DNA of 64,000 bases from Arthrobacter sp. MAHUQ-56 (GTDB lineage Bacteria; Actinomycetota; Actinomycetes; Actinomycetales; Micrococcaceae). The notes under the pieces are model-generated. The model did no database searches and was not told where the DNA came from. It saw nothing but the letters and a program-made list of their open reading frames with translations. The stretch lies in NCBI RefSeq assembly GCF_019710585.1, contig NZ_JAIFZQ010000008.1, forward strand, positions 186,001 through 250,000, read 5' to 3'. The position numbers and the translations under genes were made by a program. Shown in pieces: positions 34,403-43,068 of the stretch. The stretch's first letter is position 1. Each line of letters starts with the position of its first letter.

Positions 34403-34945
34403 GAATTGCAGACCCGAATACAGTGGTCTTCCGGCGGTCAGGCCCGTACGCCCGCCCCTCGGCGCGGCAGATAACACCAACAACCGTGGAGTTTTTGAGC
34501 TGCATGCGGGTGCGCGAAGAGACTCACCGGCTCCAGTGCCGCAGTACGCACTCGCACAAATACGCAGGAGAAGGCCGGTTCGTGATGAACCAGCCCTCTA
34601 CTCTTGGTCGAAGCCGGCCAGTTGGTTGATTCCGGAGGCCAGCACGGGCATAATCCAGTTCAGGTTTGAAGCGAATTGCAAACTCGGATATATATTAGCC
34701 TTTCCAGCAGCCAGGCGCGTACGCCCGTCCCTCGGCGCGGCACTGCAGCGCCTGGAACGGTGGACTCCGGAGCTCTTTGCGGATGCGGCAAGACTCTCAC
34801 TGGCTCGTCTGCCACATTAGTCATGACCACAACGTAAAAGAGGGCTGATCCGTGATGAATCAGCCCTCTTTTGGTCGAAGTCAGTCAGTTAGTGGATCCG
34901 GGTGCCAGCACGTCCATAATCCGGTTCAGGTCTTCAACACTTGCG
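34403..34945. repeat. Imperfect ~270-bp tandem duplication ending in the parB 3' end
   Basis: Copy 1 (34403-~34670) and copy 2 (34673-~34945) align through matching blocks: GAATTGCA at 34403/34673, CGTACGCCCG at 34445/34718, CGTGATGAA at 34581/34851, GGTCGAAG at 34606/34873, CATAATCC at 34649/34915 and GTTCAGGT at 34658/34924. Offsets stay at 266-273 bp. Copy 2 contains the parB terminator and last codons. Copy 1 is therefore a decayed duplicate of the parB tail and its downstream DNA. A third trace of the GAATTGCA motif occurs inside parB near 34940. Confidence 0.8.
34836..34872 (-). terminator. Terminator of the rpmH-parB operon
   Basis: AAAAGAGGGCTGAT (34836-34849) and ATCAGCCCTCTTTT (34859-34872) are perfect 14-bp complements around 9 nt, with T-runs on both strands, 12 bp beyond the parB stop. 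Confidence 0.92.
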
Positions 34946-36228
34946 AACTCGATGCTCACCTTGCCCTTTCGGACACCAAGCGAGATCTTGACGTTCGTAT
35001 CCAACCGGTCAGACAAGGAAGAAGCCAGGTAATCGAGACGCTCATGGCGGGCACCTGGCCTAGGGATGTTGTTCTTGGCCGGCTTCGCTGGATCCTGGTA
35101 GAGAGTAACTGCTTCCTCGGTGGCACGAACGGACATGCCCTCAGCAACAATCTTCTGTGCCAGCCGCTCCATGGCGGCCGCATCAGGAAGCGACAGCAAA
35201 GCGCGCGCATGGCCTGCAGAGAGCACGCCTGCGGCGACGCGGCGCTGCACCAGGGGCGGAAGCTTGAGTAGCCGGAGCGTGTTTGAAACCTGCGGCCGGG
35301 AGCGTCCAATCCTATCTGCCAGCTGTTCGTGCGTGGTACCGAAGTCCTCAAGGAGCTGCTGGTATGCCGCTGCCTCTTCCAAGGGGTTCAGCTGGCTGCG
35401 GTGGAGGTTTTCAAGGAGTGCGTCGCGCAGGAGGTCATCGTCGGTGGTGTCCCTGATGATGGCGGGGATCGTGTCCAGCCCGGCGGCCTGGACAGCACGC
35501 CAACGGCGCTCACCCATGACCAGCTCGTACGGCTCACTACCGTCTTCGGTTGATGTACGAACTACGATCGGCTGGAGGACGCCGATTTCCCGTACGGAAT
35601 GCACCAGTTCAGCCATGTCGTCTTCGTCGAAGACGTTTCGGGGCTGCTTCCGGTTCGGGTGGATGTCGCTGACGGAAATTTCAGCGAAGCGTGCCCCGGG
35701 AACTTCCACCAGTTCGACACCCCCGTCCGTCTGCCCGGCAGATTCAAGGGGATCGCCAGGAGCCGGTGCTGCCGCTGCCAGGGCCGTCGCGGCCTGCTCC
35801 GCCGCTGGGACCGGAGACGGTCCATCCGTGGAGGCAGCAGCGGATTCCTTTGCGGCTGTTTCAGGGGCAACGGCGTCACCAGCGGCAGACGCAGGCTCCT
35901 GTGGCTTCTCCGCGGCAGCTTTTGCACCTGCCGCAGTAGCAGCGGGTTTCGAGACGGCGCGCTTGGATGCCGCCGGCTTGGACTTCGAAGGTGTGGACTG
36001 TTTTGCAGCGGACGGACGCTGGTCAGGAGACGGGCTCTGCTTCTCGTCGTCCTTGAACGCATCAGCTGCCGGCGGCTGTTCCGCGGGCTCGGACTTCCTG
36101 CGGCCCTCTGGGAAGAAGAGATCCACCGGCCGCGATACCGCTCCGCCATTGCCTGCACCAGTGGTTGCGGCGGAACTTGGAATCAGCGCGCCAAGACCGC
36201 GGCCTAGGCCCCGTCGCTTCTCGCTCAT
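34885..36228 (-). CDS. parB: Chromosome-partitioning protein ParB
   Basis: A 447-residue ParB that binds parS, spreads on DNA as a CTP-dependent clamp and works with ParA to segregate origins. The first residues [16 protein letters not shown] are the ParA-contact box. Residues ~45-175 are an unusual Ala/Pro/Ser/Lys-rich linker. The ParB/Srx-like CTPase domain follows ([19 protein letters not shown]), then the helix-turn-helix ([23 protein letters not shown]) and the C-terminal dimerisation part. Common bacterial ParBs have ~290-340 residues, so the linker explains the extra length. GGAGGG lies upstream of the ATG. It is 66 bp after parA; many matching parS sites lie just downstream. Confidence 0.96.
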   Translation of the reverse strand: MSEKRRGLGRGLGALIPSSAATTGAGNGGAVSRPVDLFFPEGRRKSEPAEQPPAADAFKDDEKQSPSPDQRPSAAKQSTPSKSKPAASKRAVSKPAATAAGAKAAAEKPQEPASAAGDAVAPETAAKESAAASTDGPSPVPAAEQAATALAAAAPAPGDPLESAGQTDGGVELVEVPGARFAEISVSDIHPNRKQPRNVFDEDDMAELVHSVREIGVLQPIVVRTSTEDGSEPYELVMGERRWRAVQAAGLDTIPAIIRDTTDDDLLRDALLENLHRSQLNPLEEAAAYQQLLEDFGTTHEQLADRIGRSRPQVSNTLRLLKLPPLVQRRVAAGVLSAGHARALLSLPDAAAMERLAQKIVAEGMSVRATEEAVTLYQDPAKPAKNNIPRPGARHERLDYLASSLSDRLDTNVKISLGVRKGKVSIEFASVEDLNRIMDVLAPGSTN

Positions 36229-36294
36229 GGGTAAATCCCTCCAGTGGTAGAGCCAGGCCCAAGCCGGGCTCCGGGCGTTGCAGTTTTGAAGATT

Positions 36295-37362
36295 TTAGCG
36301 TTCCGCTATTTCAGCAGCGGCTTCCAGGTAGGAAAGAGCACCGCTGGACGACGGGTCGTAGGTCATGACGGTCTGCTGGTAGCTGGGCGCCTCGGAAATA
36401 CGCACCGAACGCGGAACGACTGCCGAAAGTACCTGCTCGGGGAAGTGCTGACGGACCTCCGCGGCAACCTGCGCGGCAAGGTTTGTCCGGCCGTCATACA
36501 TCGTCAGGAGAATCGTGGAGACAACGAGGTCCGCATTGAGATGCTTCTGGATCATCTCGATGTTCTTGAGGAGCTGGCTCAGTCCTTCCAGCGCATAGTA
36601 CTCGCACTGGATGGGGATCAGTACCTCACTGGCGGCGCAGAAGGCATTGACGGTCAGGAGACCGAGGCTGGGCGGGCAGTCGATGAAGATGTAGTCGAGA
36701 CGCTCTTCACCATTTTTCTCACGCGTCTTTGCGTAGACATCGATGGCCCGTCGGAGCCGCTGCTCACGTGCCACCAGCGAAACAAGCTCGATCTCGGCGC
36801 CCGCGAGGTGGATTGTGGCAGGCGCGCAAATGAGGTTACCGATGTCCGGGCAGGGGGCAACAACATCAGCCAGCGCGACGTCGTTGATCAGCACGTCGTA
36901 GATGCTGTCCACGTCTGCGTGGTGTTCGATTCCCAGGGCAGTGGAAGCGTTTCCCTGCGGGTCAATGTCGATAACCAGGACGTTGAGTCCGGCCGTGGCA
37001 AGGGCTGCGGCGATATTGACCGTGGTGGTGGTTTTACCCACGCCGCCCTTCTGGTTGGAGACAGTGAAGATGCGGGTCTTCTCTGGCCGGGGGAGCTTTC
37101 GTCCCATGAGGCGCTCCCGGCGCCTCGTTTCATGGGCGAGTTCCCGCGCAATTGGGCTGGAGTCATCGATGGCATCAATGACGTTAGAGCGCCCACCAGA
37201 GGTTGTTTCACGTGAAACAGCAACGGCCGAAGAAGGAGAAGCAACTGATTTCGGGTGAATTCCGGAGCGCGCTGGAACCATGCCCAAGCCAGCGACAGAA
37301 CGTGCCGACCCCAATGACACAAACGGCGGGATCCGTTGTGCGGAGGCTTCACTACTGGTCAC
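36295..37362 (-). CDS. parA: Chromosome-partitioning ATPase ParA
   Basis: A 355-residue ParA/Soj-type ATPase. The deviant Walker A is SNQKGGVGKTTTTVN near residues 100-114, the Walker A' Asp lies in VIDIDPQGNAST, and FIDCPPSLGLLTVNA is Walker B. An N-terminal extension of ~95 residues precedes the ATPase core, and the DNA coding for it includes a perfect parS site read as VSRET. The GTG start at 37362 has no clear ribosome site; the ATG at codon 28 (MVPARSG) is an alternative. It lies between rsmG and parB in the usual actinobacterial order. Confidence 0.94.
   Translation of the reverse strand: MTSSEASAQRIPPFVSLGSARSVAGLGMVPARSGIHPKSVASPSSAVAVSRETTSGGRSNVIDAIDDSSPIARELAHETRRRERLMGRKLPRPEKTRIFTVSNQKGGVGKTTTTVNIAAALATAGLNVLVIDIDPQGNASTALGIEHHADVDSIYDVLINDVALADVVAPCPDIGNLICAPATIHLAGAEIELVSLVAREQRLRRAIDVYAKTREKNGEERLDYIFIDCPPSLGLLTVNAFCAASEVLIPIQCEYYALEGLSQLLKNIEMIQKHLNADLVVSTILLTMYDGRTNLAAQVAAEVRQHFPEQVLSAVVPRSVRISEAPSYQQTVMTYDPSSSGALSYLEAAAEIAER
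37204..37219. promoter_or_regulatory. parS: parS site 8, inside the parA coding sequence
   Basis: TGTTTCACGTGAAACA, a perfect consensus match, within the 5' coding part of parA where it encodes VSRET on the minus strand. Such intragenic parS sites are seen in other bacteria near parAB. Confidence 0.95.
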
Positions 37363-37451
37363 TGGGGCACACTCACTCTCGTTCAGCCAATTTTGCTGCC
37401 GTTGTCTAGCCTAACTGCTTCGGCCCGCTGACCGGCGTCAGCGGGACCGCA

Positions 37452-38102
37452 TTAGGACTTCTTTTGGGACTTGTTTACAACGATGCGAACCACTGTGGTG
37501 GGCTCCTCCAGAAGCTCTTCACCGACAGTGATGACGGACGTCTCTACTCCGCCCAGCTTACGGATGACCTTCGCTGCCTTATCGATTTCCTCTGCAGCGC
37601 TGCGGCCCTTGATGGCCACTACTTCACCGTGGCCGGCAAGGAGCGGAATGGTCATTCCGGCCAGGTTGGTCAACGCAGACACGGCACGCGCGGTCACCAC
37701 GTCCGCCTCCACATGTCCGACGGCGAGCTCAGCCCGGGTGCGCATCACAGTGACGTTGTCCAGGCCCAGGTCATCAACCACTTCCTGAAGCCAGATCACC
37801 CTGCGTTCCAGGGGTTCGATAAGCGTCAGCTCGAGGTCAGGCCGTGCGATGGCAAGGCACAGCCCAGGCAGCCCGGCGCCGCTTCCGACGTCGGCCACAT
37901 GGCTTCCGTGGGCGATCTCGCTCTGGATCACCGCACAGTTCAGCACGTGTCGGCTCCACAGCCGCGGAATTTCCCGGGGCCCGATCAGGCCGCGTTCGGT
38001 TCCCGAGGTGGCCAGATGCTCGACGTACCGCTTGGCAAGTTCCAGGCGGTCGCCGAAGATCTTCTCAGCAGCGCGAAGTTCTGCTGCCGTGATGTCAACC
38101 AT
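37452..38102 (-). CDS. rsmG: 16S rRNA (guanine527-N7)-methyltransferase RsmG
   Basis: A 216-residue SAM-dependent methyltransferase (GidB) that methylates G527 of 16S rRNA. VADVGSGAGLPGLCLAIARP is the SAM-binding motif, and ERRVIWLQEVVDDLGLDNV and VTARAVSALTNLAG are family-specific. The start is ATG 38102; a TTG nine bases upstream is possible. The gene begins 13 bp after the jag stop and is followed by parA after 89 bp, the conserved order of this operon. Loss of rsmG gives low-level streptomycin resistance in many bacteria; nothing suggests that here. Confidence 0.95.
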   Translation of the reverse strand: MVDITAAELRAAEKIFGDRLELAKRYVEHLATSGTERGLIGPREIPRLWSRHVLNCAVIQSEIAHGSHVADVGSGAGLPGLCLAIARPDLELTLIEPLERRVIWLQEVVDDLGLDNVTVMRTRAELAVGHVEADVVTARAVSALTNLAGMTIPLLAGHGEVVAIKGRSAAEEIDKAAKVIRKLGGVETSVITVGEELLEEPTTVVRIVVNKSQKKS

Positions 38103-38114
38103 GATCAGCAATCT

Positions 38115-38681
38115 CTAGTTGGCGGATACAACAATGTGGCGTCCGGCGCCTTCGCCCTCGGACTCGCTGACCAGGCCGAGGTCGGCCACGGCGTCGTGCA
38201 CGATCTTCCGTTCGTAGGCGCTCATCGGCTCAAGGGCCACCGACTTGCCTGTTTCCCTGACGGATGCGGCGGCGTCCTCGGCGATCTTCTGAAGGTGGCC
38301 GGAACGTTCCTTGCGGTAGCCGTTGATGTCCAGGACAAGCCGTGAACGGTTTTCGGTAGCGGAAAGTACAGCAAGGCGGGTGAGTTCCTGGAGGGCTTCC
38401 AGTACCTCGCCATCCTCGCCCACCAGGCCTTCGAGTCCCTCAGCTTCCTCGTCGGCGACGATGGAGATGTAGGTGCGCCCGTTGCGGACCTCGATGTCGA
38501 TGTCGCCGTCGATGTCGGCGATGTCCAGCAGTTCCTCCAGGTAGTCGGCAGCAATGTCCCCCTCTTCCTCGAGGCGGCTTACGGCGGAAACCTTGGCGCC
38601 GGCGGAGGAGGCGGAATCCACGGACTCGTCCTGGTCTTCGATCTCTTCGGAAAAGGCGTGCTCAGTGCTCTCGGCTGACAT
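38115..38681 (-). CDS. jag: Jag/KhpB-type RNA-binding protein (KH and R3H domains)
   Basis: A 188-residue protein with an acidic N-terminus of ~35 residues, a KH-like domain (LVGEDGEVLEALQELTRLAV) and a C-terminal R3H domain (VALEPMSAYERKIVHDAVAD). Jag/KhpB proteins bind RNA and affect cell division and envelope synthesis. Start ATG overlaps the yidC stop by one base (TAATG), so translation is coupled. The longer open frame upstream belongs to the yidC shadow. Confidence 0.93.
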   Translation of the reverse strand: MSAESTEHAFSEEIEDQDESVDSASSAGAKVSAVSRLEEEGDIAADYLEELLDIADIDGDIDIEVRNGRTYISIVADEEAEGLEGLVGEDGEVLEALQELTRLAVLSATENRSRLVLDINGYRKERSGHLQKIAEDAAASVRETGKSVALEPMSAYERKIVHDAVADLGLVSESEGEGAGRHIVVSAN

Positions 38682-39649
38682 TACTTCTTCTTCCTGTTCT
38701 TGCGCTGGGGCTGGACGCGCTGGCCCTTGGTCTGGATGGCTGTGGCGCCTGCCGCTTCCGGTGCCTCGTCCTTCTTGCCAGACAGGATGGAAAGGGCAGG
38801 CAGGCCCTTGGCCGCGCGGCGCTCGGCGAGGGCCTTGGCTGCGGGGGAACCGGGCGTCGGCATGCGGCGGATCACGAAGAACTGCTGGCCCATGGTCCAC
38901 AGGTTGGTGGTGGTCCAGTAGATCAGGACACCGATGGGGAAGTTGATGCCGCCGACGCCGAAGACGATCGGCAGGATGTACAGCATCATCTTCTGCTGGC
39001 GCATGAACGGGCTGGCCATGGCTTCTTCAGACATGTTCTTGGCCATGATCTGCTTCTGGGTGATGAACTGCGAGGCCGTCATGGCCAGGATCATCACGAT
39101 GGACAGGATCCAGACAGCCATCTGATTGCCGCCGCCGCCATGCAGCAGGGATGCAGACAAGGGCGCGCCGAAAATGCTGGATTCGTCGAACTGCACCACT
39201 TGTTCGTGGCTCATCGCACCGATGCCGCTACCGGTTTGGCGTGCAGCCGTAATGCCGGAGAGGACCTGGAACAGGGCGAAGAAGAACGGCATCTGGATCA
39301 GCATGGGAAGGCAGGCCGAGAACGGGTTGGTCCCGTGCTTCTTGTACATGGCCATCTGCTCCTGGGCCATGGCCTGGCGCGACAGCTGGTCGGTCTTGCC
39401 CTTGTACTTGTCCTGCAGCTTCTTCAGGTCCGGCTGCAGGAGCTGCATGCCGCGCTGTGCCTTGATCTGCTTGACGAATACCGGGATCAACGCGGCGCGG
39501 ATGACCAGCACCAGTCCAATGATGGACAGCGTCCAGGTCCAGCCGTTCGCGGCGGGCATGCCGATGGCGCTCAGGCCATCGTGGAATCCAATCATGATGA
39601 TGGAAACCAGCCACTTGAACGGGGCCATGATTGTTCCAAAGAAGTCCAT
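38681..39649 (-). CDS. yidC: Membrane protein insertase YidC
   Basis: A 322-residue Oxa1/YidC insertase that inserts and folds membrane proteins with or without SecYEG. Five hydrophobic segments are visible. FVKQIKAQRGMQLLQPDLKKLQDKYKGK covers the cytoplasmic C1 loop in fragments, and NPFSACLPMLIQMPFFFALFQVL is the typical TM2-TM3 region. The C-terminus is basic (KNRKKK), which helps ribosome contact in Gram-positive YidC proteins. It sits between yidD and jag. Confidence 0.95.
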   Translation of the reverse strand: MDFFGTIMAPFKWLVSIIMIGFHDGLSAIGMPAANGWTWTLSIIGLVLVIRAALIPVFVKQIKAQRGMQLLQPDLKKLQDKYKGKTDQLSRQAMAQEQMAMYKKHGTNPFSACLPMLIQMPFFFALFQVLSGITAARQTGSGIGAMSHEQVVQFDESSIFGAPLSASLLHGGGGNQMAVWILSIVMILAMTASQFITQKQIMAKNMSEEAMASPFMRQQKMMLYILPIVFGVGGINFPIGVLIYWTTTNLWTMGQQFFVIRRMPTPGSPAAKALAERRAAKGLPALSILSGKKDEAPEAAGATAIQTKGQRVQPQRKNRKKK

Positions 39650-39664
39650 ACTTATCCCTATTCG

Positions 39665-40057
39665 TCAGGCCGCACTGCGGCCTTCTTCATCAGTCCGATC
39701 AACCAGGTACTTGTCCGGGTTGTTCAGCACAACAATTGTGGGGGTCTGGCCGGCCGGCCATTCCCGGCGGCCGGCGGGGACGTGGTCCACACCGCCGGCG
39801 TTCCATGGGTGGCAGTGGCCAAGGCGCCGCAGCGCGAGCCAGCTTCCCTTGACGGCGCCGTGAACGGTAACCGCTTCAAGGGCATAGGCCGAGCAAGAGG
39901 GGAAGAACCTGCAGACCGGGCCGTACAAGGGCGAAACCACCTTGCGGTAGGCCATCAGCAGAAGAATGAGGATGTTCCGGGGCAGGTTCCAGAGGAACCT
40001 GCCGACGGCTGCGGGCACAGTGCGGAAACGGGCGACGACGGCGGTGGCGTTAGGCAC
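39665..40057 (-). CDS. yidD: Membrane protein insertion efficiency factor YidD
   Basis: A 130-residue protein with an N-terminal hydrophobic/amphipathic stretch (NILILLLMAYRKVVSPLYGP) and the YidD motif RFFPSCSAYALEAVTVHGAVKGSWLALRRLGHCHPW, seen in parts. It supports YidC-dependent insertion. The start overlaps the end of rnpA by 8 bp. The length is longer than many YidD proteins because of the C-terminal ~40 residues. Confidence 0.93.
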   Translation of the reverse strand: MPNATAVVARFRTVPAAVGRFLWNLPRNILILLLMAYRKVVSPLYGPVCRFFPSCSAYALEAVTVHGAVKGSWLALRRLGHCHPWNAGGVDHVPAGRREWPAGQTPTIVVLNNPDKYLVDRTDEEGRSAA

Positions 40058-40460
40058 GCTGTGTCCCCTCCTGTGTTGTACCGGTCGAACCAGTGGCGGC
40101 AGCCCGTAAAGAACGGCCGGCCAGCCGGTTCTGTGTAGTTTCCAGTGCTGCGTTGTAGTCGGCCGACAGCTGATCCCAGCTGGCGGACGCTGACGCGGGC
40201 AGTGCCCTCACCACAATCGCAAGCCCAGTTGCATGGCCACGCAGTGAGGCAGCAGCCGCTTCCCTCAGTCTCCTCTTAACGAGGTTCCTGGTGACAGCGT
40301 TCCCTACGCTCTTGGAAACAATAAACCCGATCCGGCTGGGTTCGTCGGCAGCAATGGCTGCCGCATATAACACTACGTTCCGGCGTCCATTGCGGACACC
40401 GGAACGTACGGTTGTTGAAAAATCGGTTGCAGTCCTCAGGCGGTTGCGGGCGGCCAGCAC
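40050..40460 (-). CDS. rnpA: Ribonuclease P protein component
   Basis: A 136-residue basic protein, the protein subunit of RNase P that matures tRNA 5' ends. RIGFIVSKSVGNAVTRNLVKRRLREA contains the RNR motif in two short pieces (residues ~43-68). GTG start; the first residues LAARNRLRTATDFSTTVRSG are typical. Gene order rpmH-rnpA-yidD-yidC is universal in bacteria; it starts 40 bp after the rpmH stop. Confidence 0.95.
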   Translation of the reverse strand: MLAARNRLRTATDFSTTVRSGVRNGRRNVVLYAAAIAADEPSRIGFIVSKSVGNAVTRNLVKRRLREAAAASLRGHATGLAIVVRALPASASASWDQLSADYNAALETTQNRLAGRSLRAAATGSTGTTQEGTQRA

Positions 40461-40500
40461 CTTAAACTCGCAAAGGGATGTCTACCGACAAGTCAGTTAT

Positions 40501-40638
40501 TTAGGCCGAAAGCTCGGTGCGGCCCTTGCCACGGCGGGCTGCCAGGATGGCGCGGCCGGCACGGGTACGCATACGAAGGCGGAAGCCGTGCTTCTTGGCT
40601 CGACGGCGGTTATTCGGCTGAAAAGTCCGCTTGCTCAC
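40501..40638 (-). CDS. rpmH: 50S ribosomal protein L34
   Basis: GTG to TAA encodes 45 residues: [18 protein letters not shown], then [18 protein letters not shown] and GKGRTELSA. This is the complete L34 sequence with the family signature. The GTG start gives exactly the family length. It is the first gene of the minus-strand operon that runs to parB, and its promoter lies in the region shared with dnaA. Confidence 0.97.
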   Translation of the reverse strand: MSKRTFQPNNRRRAKKHGFRLRMRTRAGRAILAARRGKGRTELSA

Positions 40639-41107
40639 GTTAGTTACTCCAGTGGATCAAAGGTGCGCCCACCCGATCAGTATGGGGAAGAACTGGCCGA
40701 CGCTAAGTTTTGTATATGCACGCTTCCCCCGACTGCCCAGGCGCGCTGCGACTGGAAGGTTCAGATGGGGCCAAAAAGCGGACACAAAGGACTTCACAAC
40801 GTTAGGGCAATTGACGGTGCCGAGTCAAACCCGAACCACCCTCAGGCGCTGTCCCCAACTGTTCCTAAGTTGTCCCCACAGCCTGTGGATGAAGTGGCTC
40901 ACAGGCCCGCCTGGGAAACCACAACCGTGTAATTATCCACAGCCGGATAGCCAGCTATCTTCTAGGCTTTTCATCCCCTAGAGTGTCCCAGTAGCCGATT
41001 ATCCACGGGCTGTGCATAAGCCTGTGGATTAAGCTGGGCCAGCACCCTGGTTCCGGACTTGGGGCTGCAGGCAATGCAGGCACAGCAAGTTTTGAGGGAA
41101 CCGATTG
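40639..41107. promoter_or_regulatory. rpmH-dnaA divergent control region with DnaA boxes
   Basis: The gap between rpmH (-) and dnaA (+). DnaA-box-like sequences between 40884 and 41031: TGTGGATGA (40884), TTATCCACA (40933-40941, perfect), TTATCCACG (40999), TGTGCATAA (41011) and TGTGGATTA (41023). They probably allow autoregulation of dnaA and may form part of a bipartite origin. No clear -35/-10 pair was identified. The part near rpmH (40640-40860) shows nothing further. Confidence 0.8.
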
Positions 41108-42529
41108 ATGACAGTAGACGAAGCCAACCACGCCAATACTGTCGGAAGTTCCTGGCGCCGCGTTGTCAGCCTGCTGGAGCAGGACCACCGCGTTTCACCG
41201 CGGCAGCGCGGCTTTGTCATCCTTGCCCAGGCCCAGGGCCTGATCGGTTCCACCCTCCTGGTGGCCGTCCCCAACGAGCTCACCCGGGAAGTACTCCAGA
41301 CGCAGGTCAAGGACGCCCTTGACGATGCCCTGCACAACGTCTTCTCCGAGGACATCCGTTGCGCCATCGATGTCGACACCGACCTTGTTCCGATTCACGA
41401 AGAGCCGGAGCCCGTCGTCGAGCCTTCCTTTGCGCCGGACCAACTGATCGAGCAGAAGCCGCAGCCCATGCTGCCCAGCACCTCGCATGAATTCGGCCGG
41501 CTGAATCCCAAGTACGTCTTCGATACCTTCGTCATTGGTTCCTCGAACCGGTTTGCCCACGCCGCTGCCGTGGCAGTGGCCGAAGCACCTGCCAAGGCCT
41601 ACAACCCGTTGTTCATTTACGGCGACTCAGGGCTGGGCAAGACGCACCTGCTGCATGCAATCGGGCACTACGCGCGCAGGCTGTACAGCGGCATCCGTGT
41701 CCGCTACGTCAACTCCGAAGAGTTCACCAACGACTTCATCAACTCCATCCGTGACGATGAAGGTGCCAGCTTCAAGACCACGTACCGGAACGTGGACGTA
41801 CTGCTTATCGATGACATCCAGTTCCTCGCCGGCAAGGACCGGACCCTGGAAGAGTTCTTCCACACCTTCAACTCCCTGCACAACAACAACAAGCAGGTGG
41901 TCATCACCTCGGACCAGCCCCCCAAGCTGCTGGCAGGGTTCGAGGACCGCATGAAGTCCCGCTTCGAGTGGGGCCTGCTGACCGACATCCAGCCGCCGGA
42001 ACTCGAAACGCGTATCGCCATCCTGCGCAAGAAAGCCCTCAGCGAAGGGCTTTCGGCGCCCGATGACGCGCTTGAGTACATCGCTTCGAAGATCTCCAGC
42101 AATATTCGTGAACTTGAAGGTGCCCTGATCCGTGTCACCGCGTTCGCCAGCCTGAACCGGCAGCCGGTTGATGTTGCCCTGGCGGAGATGGTCCTGAAGG
42201 ACCTGATCACCGACGACGGAGCGGAGGAGATCACGTCCAGCCAGATCCTCCAGCAGACGGCGGACTACTTCAAACTCAGCATGGAGGAGCTCTGCAGCAA
42301 GTCGCGGACCAGGACCTTGGTCACGGCCCGGCAGATCGCGATGTACCTCTGCCGTGAACTGACGGACATGTCACTGCCGAAGATCGGACAGGAACTCGGC
42401 GGCCGCGACCACACCACCGTCATCCACGCTGACCGGAAGATCCGTGAACTCATGGCTGAGCGCCGTGTGATCTACAACCAGGTGACTGAGCTGACCAACC
42501 GGATCAAGCAGCAACAGCGCGACTCCTGA
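41108..42529 (+). CDS. dnaA: Chromosomal replication initiator DnaA
   Basis: A 473-residue initiator ATPase. Domain I at residues ~10-95 starts [21 protein letters not shown]. Domain II is short and acidic. Domain III has Walker [10 protein letters not shown] near residues 172-180, Walker [10 protein letters not shown] and the arginine finger region [14 protein letters not shown]. Domain IV has the DnaA signature [15 protein letters not shown] and [15 protein letters not shown], in two blocks. ATG start with GAGGGAA upstream; a TTG one codon earlier is less likely. Flanked by DnaA-box clusters on both sides. Confidence 0.98.
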   Translation: MTVDEANHANTVGSSWRRVVSLLEQDHRVSPRQRGFVILAQAQGLIGSTLLVAVPNELTREVLQTQVKDALDDALHNVFSEDIRCAIDVDTDLVPIHEEPEPVVEPSFAPDQLIEQKPQPMLPSTSHEFGRLNPKYVFDTFVIGSSNRFAHAAAVAVAEAPAKAYNPLFIYGDSGLGKTHLLHAIGHYARRLYSGIRVRYVNSEEFTNDFINSIRDDEGASFKTTYRNVDVLLIDDIQFLAGKDRTLEEFFHTFNSLHNNNKQVVITSDQPPKLLAGFEDRMKSRFEWGLLTDIQPPELETRIAILRKKALSEGLSAPDDALEYIASKISSNIRELEGALIRVTAFASLNRQPVDVALAEMVLKDLITDDGAEEITSSQILQQTADYFKLSMEELCSKSRTRTLVTARQIAMYLCRELTDMSLPKIGQELGGRDHTTVIHADRKIRELMAERRVIYNQVTELTNRIKQQQRDS

Positions 42530-42540
42530 ATCCACATCGG

Positions 42541-42800
42541 ACCGCGCACTCTATACCTTATTAACAGGGACATGTGGATAAGCCTGTGGATACTTAAGGG
42601 GACAAGCGCGGTTAATGGGCTTAAAACCCTTAAGCCGTCTGTGGATCGTTAAAAACCGGCTTTCGCGTTGTCCCCATCCACACCCTGTTTAAAACCCAGG
42701 AAACGCACACTCCGTGAACAGGGCTTAACCCCGGATCCATGCGGCAGGACCGAGTTATCCACAGTTTCCACAGCAGTTATTAACACTACGAATCCCAAAA
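42541..42800. other. oriC: Origin of replication oriC
   Basis: The dnaA-dnaN gap. DnaA boxes: TGTGGATAA (42573-42581), TGTGGATAC (42585-42593), TGTGGATCG (42640) and TTATCCACA (42755-42763, perfect), the last followed at once by TTTCCACAG, CA and GTTATTAAC (42776). AT-rich patches (TTAAAAACC, TTAAAACCC, GTTAAAAACC) could be the unwinding element. Position, boxes and AT-richness together identify the origin. The box-box-GTTATTAAC unit recurs at 58-59 kb. Confidence 0.93.
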
Positions 42801-43068
42801 AATCGAAATCCCTCAAACAACAAGATCGATCCGCACGCCTCCCGTGTGGGCCTGCCGGCCCCCTGAAGGGTCGGGCCGGTGTTTGGGGGATGGGTTAATC
42901 CCGGATCTTCCGGCTAAGCTGTCAGCAGCGCTCCCATCCTTGGGTTTTCGTGTGGTTTCCGCCTGTGCGGACCATGCACCAACCGGGGCGCCGGCAAGAT
43001 TTTCCGGAGTTTCCCCGCGAAGTTCGGCGGGTTTACATGGCAACAGCAATGAAAGGCGGCACCCTTCC

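Larger units (their letters stand above)
30343..34835. other. About 4.5 kb without a convincing gene; parS and DnaA-box rich centromere region
   Basis: The short frames here lack the GC-rich third positions seen in all neighbouring genes. They have many Cys, Trp and Arg residues, no good ribosome sites and no recognisable domains. Several owe a VSRET stretch to parS sites read in frame. The DNA is visibly less G+C-rich than the flanks. It holds parS sites at 30393, 30779, 31546, 32422, 33513 and 33975 and a degenerate one at 34041, DnaA-box groups near 32170-32220 and 32550-32570, and a ~270-bp duplication at its right end. I read it as the chromosome centromere next to parAB. Decayed genes or an RNA cannot be excluded. 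Confidence 0.7.
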
